Below, one piece after another: positions 1 to 8,728 of a stretch of DNA of 64,000 nt. The position numbers and the translations under genes are program-made. How positions within the stretch are numbered: the first letter of the stretch is position 1; every line of letters starts with the position of its first letter. The notes beneath the pieces were generated by a model. The model was not told the DNA's origin, ran no database searches, and saw only the letters and a program-made list of their open reading frames with translations. The DNA comes from Saposhnikovia divaricata (taxonomy: Eukaryota; Streptophyta; Magnoliopsida; Apiales; Apiaceae): the NCBI GenBank assembly GCA_036435485.1, contig CM071594.1, positions 99,289,001 through 99,353,000 on the forward strand, given 5' to 3'.

Positions 1-905
1 CTTATTTCAACCAAAATCCTGGTCGAGACGACCAAGAATCCTAGTCGAAAAATCATTCGACCAAGCGAAAAATTGGTCCTTATTTCGACCAAGATCCTGG
101 TCGAAACGACCAGGAATCCTGATCGAAAATCCTTTCGACCAAGAAGCTGGGAAGCCCCTTATTTCGATCAGAATCCTGATCGAAAATCCTGACCTAAGGG
201 TCAGCATTCATGATCGACAATCCTGACCTAAGGGTCAGCATCCTGATCAAAAATCCTGACCTAAGGGTCAGCATTCCTGATCGACAATCCTGACCTAAGG
301 GTAGGCATTCATGATCGAAAATCCTGACCTAAGGGTCAGCATTCATGATCGACAATACTGACCTAGGGGTCAGCATCCTGATCGAAAATCCTGACATAGG
401 GGTCAGGATTCATGATCGAAAATCCTTTCGACCAAGAAGCTAGGAAGGCCATTATTTCGATTAGAATCCTGACCTAAGGGTCAGCATTCCTGATCGAAAA
501 TCCTGACATAGTGGTCAGCATTCCTGATCGAAAATCCTGACCTAAGGGTCAGCATTCATGATCGACAATCCTGACCTAAGGGTCAGCATCCTGATCAAAA
601 ATCCTGACCTAAGGGTCAGCACCCCTGATCGAAAATCCTGTCCTAAGGGTTAGGATGCCTGATCGAAAATCCGTCTGACCAAGCCAAAAGTTGGCCCTTA
701 TTTCGACCAAGATCCTGGTCGAAACGACTGGGAATCCTGATCGAAAATCCTTTCGACCAAGAAGCTAGGAAGGCCCTTATTTCGATCAGAATCCCGACCT
801 AAGGGTCAGCATTCCTGACCGAAAATCCTGACCTAGGGGTCGGCATTCCTGATCGAAAATCCTGACCTAGGGGTCAGCATTCCTGATCGAAGTCCGGATC
901 TAAAA
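1..905. repeat. Hairpin-rich minisatellite, probable 3' UTR of a Tat-like element
   Basis: Degenerate tandem array. The commonest unit is about 34 bp and alternates CCTGATCGAAAAT with CCTGACCTAAGGGTCAGCAT. A second unit type contains TTCGACCAAGATCCTGGTCG. Nearly every unit contains a short perfect inverted repeat: CTGACC/GGTCAG with a TAAG loop; CCTGGTCG/CGACCAGG with an AAA loop (96-114); TTTCGATCAG/CTGATCGAAA with an AATC loop (162-185). No coding frame is convincing. A polypurine tract and LTR start lie downstream on the same strand (2936-2949). Tat/Ogre-type plant retrotransposons are known for variable tandem repeats in their 3' untranslated region, so that is my preferred reading. The array runs off the left edge. 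Confidence 0.8.
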
Positions 906-1929
906 TACCACGAATCCTGGTACAAAAAAAAAAGGGGGCTATTTAATGAAATTTTTTATGTGCCTAGAGTCATGAATGACCTTAATTCGGGACGGATTTC
1001 AAAGATTTGGGAGCCAATGAGGCCAAAAATACGATCGTAAATTACGAAAATATTAGGGCTGAGGACCGTTCTAAAATTACAAAAATTATTATTATTATTA
1101 AAAATAATAATAATAAATTCCGGGTCAGATTTTATTCGAATGAAATTTTATCCGAGTGGAACACCTCCGAATAAGAGACCAAAAATTATCCATATTTTGG
1201 GTAAAATAAATATTATTATTTGATAATAATATTGAAAAAAAAAAAAAATTTGTTCGATCACATTCCTACTCGAAAAGAGCAGGAATCCTGCTCTAAAAAT
1301 GGTTCGACCAGGATAAAAAGAAGCTATTAATTCGACCAGCCCTGATCGACAATTGAAAATGGCGAAAATGCAAGATGATCACTAAAGTTTTGAAGATAAG
1401 GCAAGTTGCCCCCTCTGAAAAAAAAAATATTTATTATTTATAATAAATATAAGAAATATATTTATTATTACTAAATATAATGGTAATAAAAATCCGGGTT
1501 GGACTTTATTCGAGTCAAATTTTATCCGAGTGGGACATCTCTGATTTAAGGATCGAAATTATCCGTGATTCGGACAAAAGAAATATTATTATTGAAAAAT
1601 AATATTTTTCAAAAAACAAAAGAGGAGAAAAAAAAAAGAGGAGAAACAACAAAAAAAGAGAAAAAAAAAATTATTCGATCTCATTTCTGCTCGAAACGAG
1701 CAGAATTCCTACTCGAAATGGGCTTCGACCAGAATAAAAACAGACGTTTACTTCGACTACAAACCTGGTCGAAATCGACCAGGTGAATACTTTTGGAAAA
1801 AATGCAAGTAGGCCACCAAGGTTCTGACAATCCTGCATCTTGATCCCTGCAGTTTACGAACTGACAGAAAGAATACCGTAGTTTATAATTTTGAAGAAAA
1901 GACCCCTCCCTGCACTTCGCATTTTGACA
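906..1929. repeat. AT-rich spacer with a diverged ~373-bp direct duplication and further palindromes
   Basis: Segments near 1119-1340 and 1492-1790 are diverged copies of each other: both have CCGGGT, then TTTATTCGA, then TTTTATCCGAGTGG, then a TATTATTATT run, then a palindrome block. The palindromes differ between copies: GAGCAGG/CCTGCTC at 1277-1293, TTCTGCTCG/CGAGCAGAA at 1685-1705, ACCTGGTCGA/TCGACCAGGT at 1763-1784. The short open frame at 1565-1786 is Lys/Glu-rich, lies across this repeat, and is not credible as a gene. I read the stretch as more of the element's 3' UTR. Confidence 0.6.
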
Positions 1930-2640
1930 AAAAAAATACCTGTTGGTACATAAAAATTCCTAAATTATTAGGAAAAATTACGAAAAATACCCGTGGGTAC
2001 ATAAAAATTCCTAAATTATTAGAAATAATTAAGGAAAATACCTGTGGGTACATAAAAACTCCTAAATTATTAGGAAAAATTATGAAAAATACCTGTTGAT
2101 ACATAAAAATTCTTAAATTATTATGAAAAATTACGAAAAATACCCGTGGGTACATAAAAATTCCTAAATTGTTAGGAATAATTACGAAAAATACCTATTG
2201 GTATATAAAAATTCCTAAATTATTAGGAAAAATTATGAAAAATACCTGTTGGTACATAAAAATTCTTAAATTATTAGGAATAATTACGAAAAATACCCGT
2301 GGGTACATAAAAATTCCTAAATTATTAGGAATAATTAAGGAAAATACCTGTGGGTACATAAAAATTCCTAAATTATTAGGAAAAATTATGAAAAATACCT
2401 GTGGGTACATAAAAATTCCTAAATTATTAGGAAAAATTACGAAAAATACCCGTGGGTACATAAAAATTCCTAAATTATTAGGAATAATTAAGGAAAACAC
2501 GTGCTAGTACATAAAAATTCCTAAATTATTAGGAATAATTACGAAAAATACCTGTTGGTCATAAAAATTCCTAAATTATTAGGAAAAATTACGAAAGATA
2601 CCTGTGAGTACATAAAAATTCCTAAAATATTAGGAAAAGT
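1930..2640. repeat. 51-bp tandem repeat, about 14 copies
   Basis: The unit is ATAAAAATTCCTAAATTA, then TTAGGAAAAATTACGAAAAA, then TACCTGTGGGTAC, with a few substitutions per copy. The period of 51 is divisible by three, which explains why long frames open on both strands (2169-2507 on +, 2195-2500 and 1883-2155 on -). These are period artefacts. Each unit holds an inverted repeat TTCCTAA/TTAGGAA with a 4-nt loop. It sits in the same presumed 3' UTR as the array at 1-905. Confidence 0.85.
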
Positions 2641-2935
2641 ACGGAAAAATACGAGGAAAATTATAGAAATATTTTCTCGACAAATTGAGCAATACTTTAT
2701 GCTAATAATGCGTAAAAGCTCTATGAAAGTGTCGAAATTGCTAAAAGCAAGCACAAATTAAAGCCTCGAATAAGGCCAATCGTCGTAAATGTGTAGGTCG
2801 CTCCACACTTTACAATCAAGACGATACTCGTGAAACACTAGTGTACTGAATCCCCGGTAAGGGAACGAGAATAAACCCCGAGTCTCGATTAAGGTAAATA
2901 TAACTTCTACGAAAACCTGATCAGTTTTCCTAGAA
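2641..2935 (+). other. Unique part of the presumed Tat-like 3' UTR
   Basis: A non-repetitive stretch between the 51-bp array and the polypurine tract, with mixed base composition and no open frame worth naming. The only structure noted is that it leads directly into a purine run and a TG-starting LTR. Confidence 0.4.
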
Positions 2936-2948
2936 GTTGAGGGGCAAA
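2936..2948 (+). promoter_or_regulatory. Polypurine tract of the Tat-like element
   Basis: GTTGAGGGGCAAA lies immediately 5' of a TG-starting LTR at 2949. In this retroelement class the purine-rich tract primes plus-strand DNA synthesis. It marks the preceding sequence as 3' UTR and the following one as LTR. Confidence 0.6.
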
Positions 2949-3480
2949 TGATATGGGCTAAAAATAAGCCCTAAAGACACATTTAGTGTTGCATTAATTA
3001 GACCCGGTATGGTCCAAACGTGGGGCCCACCAACAGGGTCCAAAATCCTATTTTAAATATTAATTTCGTAATTAATATTGGAGGTGAAAAACAGATCAGC
3101 AATAAGAGTCAAACAAGGATATTACTCCTGCCTGACTTAGCCTCCAAGGCACCCAATTCAACATGGAAACTGATTCCTACAAGGAAGGAGTCTAGAACCT
3201 TCCTCAAGGAGGTGGCTTGCCCACCAAGTCTCCGAATCCTACCATAATTCTAAGGCTCCCGCAGCCTATATAAAGGGCCTGACCCCTCATTCTCAGAACT
3301 ACGTTGGCTTGATTCTATAGCAATACAGAGATACGTAGGCATCTTGTGAGGACCGTTTAGTCTCGAACGCAAGAACAGCCATTAAAGCTCGAAGCTCACC
3401 AACCCTAGCATTAAATACGTACAAACCCTCGATTTTATTCCACAACACAACTTTTACCCAATTAACAACTAAACACCATA
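2949..3480 (+). mobile_element. LTR of a Tat/Ogre-like Ty3/gypsy element (right end uncertain)
   Basis: Begins TGATATGGGC straight after the polypurine tract, and contains a TATA box (3267-3274) with a plausible start region downstream. The right end is not fixed by a visible partner LTR. The sequence changes character between about 3430 and 3490, where element A's LTR begins to be recognisable by composition. The ORF at 3020-3247 shows no recognisable domain and is treated as chance. The body of the element lies left of the window. Confidence 0.5.
3267..3274 (+). promoter_or_regulatory. TATA box in the Tat-like LTR
   Basis: TATATAAA preceded by GCAGCC and followed by GGGCC, 318 nt into the LTR. 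It is a normal position for the U3/R promoter of a plant LTR. Confidence 0.5.
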
Positions 3481-4204
3481 ATATAAGATAAGTAATTAAA
3501 ACAGAGGTATATGCATGATTTAGAGCTTAAAAGTGAAAAGAAATGAAAGGAGGAAGAAGGAGATAACCACAACAGCTGTAAGCACTCGACAGAGTAGAAG
3601 AAATGAGGCGGTGTGTGTATATAGGCAGAGGGGTATTTTCGTAATCTGGTAAATGCTAAAAATCTGATTTTTAAAACTCGTTTTTAACCATTTAGAAATC
3701 AAAATAAAATAGGAAATTAGGGGAAAATTATTTTTAAAATTCTAAAATAAAGTTTATTAAATTATAGACCTCCCCATATTTTTAAAATAATTTTAGGATC
3801 AAAAATGAATTTTATATGAATTTTTGAAATAAAGAACCTTTAAAAGAATTAAAGCTTTTTAAATCATTCTAAAATACAAAAACACACAATTAAATACTCA
3901 CATAAATTTTAAAAACTAAATCATATCACAAAGTTGATTATACAAAAGATTTCACGACTTAAAACAACTCCAATGATTTTATATGATTTTCGGATAATTT
4001 AAAATGCACTTTAAAAATACTTTTAATGCTCTAAAAATAAAAATAAAATTCCATGAACATATACGACATATACCAATCATCACATAATCACACAAACATG
4101 ATTTCACATATATCTTGACTTCTAAAAATATCCATAGCACGTAATTTCATCTTTAATAATTAAATAAACACTTATAAAATTGCGAAAAATTCTAGGTCAT
4201 TATA
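3481..4204 (-). mobile_element. Element A: start of its 3' LTR (minus strand)
   Basis: Read on the - strand, the LTR would start at 4204 as TATAATGACC directly after a polypurine tract. That resembles the TGTAATNACC start common in this gypsy class, with the second base mutated. The rest is AT-rich with no coding frame; the 60-codon ORF at 3520-3702 lies inside it and is not credible. Near 3620 (minus strand) is TATATACACAC, a possible TATA region. Only about 0.7 kb is visible before sequence of the Tat-like element. The matching 5' LTR start is not in the window, so the assignment rests on the polypurine tract and neighbouring pol. Confidence 0.5.
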
Positions 4205-4205
4205 G

Positions 4206-4217
4206 CCTTCCCCCCTT
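4206..4217 (-). promoter_or_regulatory. Polypurine tract of element A
   Basis: On the minus strand this reads AAGGGGGGAAGG. It lies just after the pol 3' end and just before the presumed 3' LTR. The same arrangement and nearly the same tract occur in element D at 42223-42234. Confidence 0.7.
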
Positions 4218-6275
4218 AAAAGGATTCTGTCCCCAGAATCTCACCAAAGTAAATAAATGAGAATACTTTACGAGCATCTCGCTCTCAAGTTCCCAAGTTG
4301 ACTTTTCAACTTTAGGGCTCCTCCACAATACCTTAACCAAACTAAAAGTCTTATTTCTTATCTTCTTTTCTGTCCTATCTTGAATCTCTATCGATTATTC
4401 CTCGTACGATAAATCTGATTGTATCTCGATAGGTTCATACTCGATCACATGACTCACATCTGGATTATATCCCTTGAGCATAGATACGTGAAAAACGTTA
4501 TGAAATTGATACATGTGCAGTGATAATGCTAATTCGTAAGAAACCTTCCCGACTCGTCTCAAAATCTCAAATGGTCCTACATACCTCGATCTCAACTTTC
4601 CTTTTTAACTAAACCTCGATCCTTTTCATGGTGGCACTTTAAGCAATACTTGATCTCCTATCTCAAAACTCATATCCTTCCTATTTAGATCATCATATTT
4701 CCTCTGGCAATCCTGGGCAATAATTAATCTCTTCTGAATAATCATAACCTTCTCCTTTGTCTGCTGAAATAGCTCTGGTCCTAAAATTTTCCTTTCACCA
4801 ACTTCTTCCCAATACACCGGTGATCTACACTTCCTTCCATACAAAGCATCATACGGGGGCATCCGATACTCGCGTGGTATAACTATTATTGTACGAAAAC
4901 TCAAACCATGGCAAGTGATCCCAGATTCCTTTGAAATCCAATGCACATGCTCTTAACATTTCTTCTATGGTCTGAATAGTCCTTTCACTTTGTCCATCAG
5001 TCGGTGAATGGTAAGCTGTACTCATTTTAAGTTGAGTTCCTAAGCACTATTGAAATTGTCGCCAAAATCTTAAATTAAATCGTGGATCTCGATTAGATAC
5101 TATCGTAACAGGAACTCCATGACGTGACACTATCTCCTTCAAGTATAAATGTACTAACTTATTAAGTGAGAATCTTTCATTAATCGGTAAGAAATGGGTA
5201 GACTTCGTCAATCGGTCAATGATAACCCAAATCGCATCGTGATTCGCTTTAGTCCTCGGCAGTCCTACTACAAAATCCATGGCAAGATGTTCCCACTTCC
5301 ATTCAGGAATCCAAGGGTTGTAACAATCCGCTTGGCTTTTGATGTTTCGCTTTGATCCTATGGCAGATATAACACTTACTTACCCATTCAGCAATCTCCC
5401 GCTTCATATCTGGCCACCACAAATTTTCCTTCAAGTCTCAGTACATTTTCGTACTTCTTGGGTGAATAGAATACCTCGAACTATGGGTTTCGCTTAGAAT
5501 CTCATTCTTCAACTCTGAAACATTAGGAATCCATATTCTCTTACCAAATCTTAAAATATCTTGATCATCTTTCTGTGTTCAAATTTCTTCTCCGATCAAC
5601 GTATTCATATCGCATTTCATAACTTCTTCTTAACATCTCTGAATCTTCTCTAACATCTCTAGTTGAAAAATCACCATATTAAGAAACTCATCAACATCCT
5701 TTAAATCATACACTTCTAAACTTAGCTTCTCAAACTCTCGCAATAACTCCTTTAGCACAGAAATCAAATTCAGTCTCTCTTTCCTACTCAACACATCAGC
5801 CACTACATTCGCTTTACCTGGGTGATAACTTATCGTGCAATCATAATCCTTAATCAAATCCAACCATCTCCTTTACCTCATTTAAGGTCCTTTTAGGTGA
5901 ATATCTACTTCAAACTTATATGATTCGTAAAAATCTCACACTTCTTTCCATATAGATAATATCTCCAAATCTCCAGTGCGAACACAATTGCAGTTAACTC
6001 CAAATCAGGTGTCGGATACTTCTGCTCGTGTGGTTTAAGTTGTCTCGAGGCGTACGCGATAACATTGCCATGTTGCATCAAAACACATCCTAATCCTTTA
6101 TGTGAAGCATCATTATAGAAAATGAAATTCCCTTGATCATCTGGCAATAATAACACTGGTGCTGAAACAAATCTCTTCTTCAACTCTTGAAACTCTCTTC
6201 ACACTTATTATTCCAAATAAACTTCTCATTATTCCGAGTCAATTTAGTCAATGGTGTAGCTATCTTCGAGAAATC
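4218..6275 (-). pseudogene. Element A pol, 3' half: RNase H, integrase and chromodomain remnants
   Basis: Ty3/gypsy polyprotein fragments read right to left. RNase H is at about 6183-5630 ([19 protein letters not shown], then [17 protein letters not shown]). The integrase core is at 5280-4626 (MDFVVGLPRT; IVSNRDPRF; YGRKCRSP). The integrase C-terminal part is at 4595-4395 (RYVGPFEIL; VFHVSMLKGY), followed at about 4390-4225 by a chromodomain-like tail (KVLWRSPKVEKSTWELESE). The chromodomain makes this a chromovirus, Tekay/Del-like. In the integrase the family's second catalytic Asp appears as Asn (SNRD instead of SDRD). Stops and frameshifts separate the fragments, so no full polyprotein is possible. 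The right end is cut exactly by the insertion of array B. The reading resumes at 21454. Confidence 0.88.
6271..6275. repeat. Target-site duplication of array B, left copy
   Basis: AAATC immediately precedes the first LTR (TGATAAG). The identical AAATC follows the last LTR at 21449-21453. A 5-bp duplication is the size made by gypsy integrases. Confidence 0.9.
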
Positions 6276-7530
6276 TGATAAGTGGATTTTATATCCACTG
6301 GGAATGCCTCCGTTCGGCTTAAATTGATTGTTTTGGACTCAAGTTGTTGTAGTTTTGATGTGTTCTGCTTAGTTGTGCAGATTTACGAGAATGTTGATTA
6401 AAGTGGATGCTTCTATTGTTTTTGGAGATTTATTTGATTAAAATTCGGATTTTCCGGGAAGGCTGCGCAGCTTATACTGTTTTGGCCATATCTAGAGTTC
6501 TAGAAGTCCGTTTTCAGCGATCTTACTGCCCACGCGAAGCATGAGAGATTTTCTACAACCTGGGATAGGAAACAAGTGCAAGAAATATGCTGAATTAAAT
6601 CGCGCACGTGTTCTTGTAAAAGAAGGCTGGGAATTTACTGTTTTGCCCTTTTTCTAATTCTAATTGTATTCTGGGCAGTTTTGGGTACCTTCTTTAAATC
6701 CAAATTGTAATAGAAGGCAATTTCTTGTTGGGCAAGATTTGTAGAGCCTATTTAAACACATCCTACCATTGTAAATCATAACAATTCATAGCTTTTAATC
6801 GTATCAAGGTACTTTCGATCTTCAATTCTTTCTTCAATATTATGTTTTCATTCATTATCATTATTATTATGTTTTCTTATTAAGCATGCGTAACTAATTC
6901 TCTAATCTGAGGATTGGGTAGTATTCCTTGGTATTCATGCATGCTTGATTATGTGATTTTCTGCTTTGCTGATCTGTTAATGAGATCTTAACACAATTAG
7001 GGGAGTCATGAACCTTTGATTGTATTCTAGGGATTGTAATAAGCTTGGGAGAGAAGTTGCAATCTTAGTACAAGATTTAACAGACATAATTTGAATATTA
7101 GATCGGGAGATTAATAGGAGAATTGTGAGACATATAATTCTTGGCATTTAACAGTTTATAGATATACTTTGATTGTATCACGGGAGTGACAATTAGGGTG
7201 TAGCTGTAAGCACTATATTGTAGCCTGGGAGGGTACAGTATAACTTTAGAAGAATTATTTTCAGCATGGTAGGAACACAGATATAACATTAATATTGAGC
7301 ATGTATTGAGACCAAGTGAAGAACCCCAGTTCTTAGATTGTTTTCCAACATATTTGAATCTCAGTTTAAAATCAATTCTTAGTGCTTATAATTAGTTCTT
7401 GGTTAATTTAGTTAATACACAAACCCAAAAATTCTTCTCACACACTTCTAGACGTAAAGAGATAAGAAACCTGAACTTGATATTACATTCAGTCCTTCCC
7501 TGCGAACGAACAACAAAAATACTACTAACA
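6276..7530 (+). repeat. Array B LTR 1 (5' terminal)
   Basis: 1255 bp, TGATAAG to CTAACA. I found no difference from LTR 2 by eye. It contains a TATA-like TATTTAAA at 6749-6756. The frame at 7098-7289 (minus), repeated in each LTR, is a by-product of the sequence and not a gene. Confidence 0.93.
6749..6756 (+). promoter_or_regulatory. TATA-like box in array B LTR
   Basis: TATTTAAA, 474 nt into the LTR, in an otherwise mixed-composition segment. Equivalent copies lie at the same offset in the other three LTRs. It is the likely core promoter for element transcripts; the start site is not seen directly. Confidence 0.45.
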
Positions 7531-7533
7531 AAT

Positions 7534-7551
7534 TGGCGCCGCTGCCGGGGA
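7534..7551 (+). promoter_or_regulatory. Primer binding site, unit 1 (tRNA-Asp type)
   Basis: TGGCGCCGCTGCCGGGGA, three nucleotides after the LTR end. It matches the reverse complement of the 3' end of plant tRNA-Asp (including CCA) with one mismatch at the ninth base. This primer choice is typical of Athila/Tat-type plant gypsy elements. Confidence 0.85.
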
Positions 7552-7707
7552 AGGCAGTAATGTTGGGTTTGAGTTAATTGTTTCTTGTAGTTTGGATTTT
7601 ATCTTTTTATATATTTTTTTTTTCTTTCTTTTTGTATTTCTTTCCTTGGTGTGTCTACAGGTTCTTTGAGGTAGACAACTTAAACAGGTTTTGAGGAGAG
7701 AGACTAG

Positions 7708-8661
7708 ATGGAGTACAACTTTGGTTGGAACAATGCTCAGAATTTCTACAACAGTCAAGAACGATATCAAGACTTCAATCCTTACCCACAATTCAATTCC
7801 TATGAGGATCGTAATGCATATCAGGTGAATTCGTTCTATTCTGAGAACTCATTTTATGCTCCATATGCCCCTAGCAATGATTATTCATATTCGTTTGAAA
7901 ATCAATATCATGATGATGTTTATCCATATATGTGTAATGATGTTGATACGAGTTTAACTCAGTCTAATCCTTCTTTACTTGCTGATTGGGAGATTGCGCT
8001 CAATAAAATGATTCAAGGAACTCAGTCTAATCTTCCCTTACTTTCTTTGGGAGTTTTTGATGAACCAACTTTAGAGATTGCTAGTGACAATGATATTCCA
8101 TGTGATTCAATAGCTTGGTACGAGGAGAATGCTAAACTAAATAATTTTATTTGGGAAGTTCGAGCAGTGTGGTATGACGGTTGTTATCGAACTCCTCCTT
8201 GTGTCAATTTTCCTCTATGCCATGATTCTTGTTTAGCAATTGATGATAATGTTGTGTCTGATGAGTCTACTGGTGTAGTTGATAATTGTCCCATGCACAT
8301 TAATGATAATTTCGATGCAATTGAAATTCTACCAGTTCTAGAAAATTTTGAGCTTAATACATTGGTAGATGAGATTAAAATTGATGAGTGTCCAATTATA
8401 AAAGAGAAGGAAGTTAAGATTGAGGAAGTTGAAAATCTTGCTGTAGAGTATAAGGATCCGATTTGGGAGGAGTATATGAGTCGTACTTATAATGATTATT
8501 CTGACGACTTTTCTAGCTATTTTGATGTTTCCAAGTCTCTTGAGCATGATAGGTTCTTGAAAGTTTTCGTACCTTTCAATGAATCTAAGGTTTATTTGCA
8601 CAATATGCTTATATTAAAAATTCGTAGATATGTGCATCTCTTTGCTTTTTATCCTCATTGA
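7708..8661 (+). CDS. 317-aa protein of array B, unit 1; function unknown
   Basis: The only long plus-strand ORF of the unit, about 175 nt after the LTR, where gag would be expected. The N-terminal 76 residues are low-complexity and aromatic (14 Tyr and 12 Asn), like a prion-like or phase-separating segment. Then comes a mixed region with several Cys around residues 150-195 (PPCVNFPLCHDSC, spacing unlike a CCHC zinc knuckle), an acidic Glu/Lys stretch (about 225-255: KIDECPIIKEKEVKIEEVE) and a hydrophobic, basic C-terminus (LILKIRRYVHLFAFYPH). There is no signal peptide, zinc knuckle, protease or RT motif. I do not recognise a family. It may be a diverged gag-like protein or a gag-pol remnant kept open. 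All three copies encode the same protein. The first Met of the frame is used as start. Confidence 0.7.
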   Translation: MEYNFGWNNAQNFYNSQERYQDFNPYPQFNSYEDRNAYQVNSFYSENSFYAPYAPSNDYSYSFENQYHDDVYPYMCNDVDTSLTQSNPSLLADWEIALNKMIQGTQSNLPLLSLGVFDEPTLEIASDNDIPCDSIAWYEENAKLNNFIWEVRAVWYDGCYRTPPCVNFPLCHDSCLAIDDNVVSDESTGVVDNCPMHINDNFDAIEILPVLENFELNTLVDEIKIDECPIIKEKEVKIEEVENLAVEYKDPIWEEYMSRTYNDYSDDFSSYFDVSKSLEHDRFLKVFVPFNESKVYLHNMLILKIRRYVHLFAFYPH

Positions 8662-8680
8662 AGTTTCCAGGTATAATCGG

Positions 8681-8728
8681 CGTCAAGCTATTGACGTTAA
8701 AGGAGCGCTTCGTGGGAGGCAACTCACG
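8681..8728 (+). ncRNA. Stem-loop block after the ORF stop, unit 1
   Basis: CGTCAAGCTATTGACG forms a perfect 6-bp stem with a GCTA loop 19 nt after the stop codon. It is followed by AGCGCT and GGGAGGCAACTC. From memory, very similar blocks occur after the coding region in Athila-type elements of other plants. The role is unknown; packaging, dimerisation or translation control are possible. Copies lie at 13319-13366 and 17957-18004. Confidence 0.45.

Noticed and set aside
1..905. CRISPR-like look of short repeats
   Set aside because: Units are contiguous and degenerate with no unique spacers of constant length, no cas genes, and the setting is a plant retroelement.
1883..2507. Open frames on both strands with IPKLLG/LGIFMYP repeats
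   Set aside because: They follow from the 51-bp period (divisible by 3) and an AT-rich unit without stops; no independent coding sign.
7098..7289. 63-aa minus frame repeated in each LTR, and the 88-aa minus frames over the primer sites
   Set aside because: They recur only because the LTR and leader are repeated; antisense to non-coding element sequence or to the 317-aa ORF.
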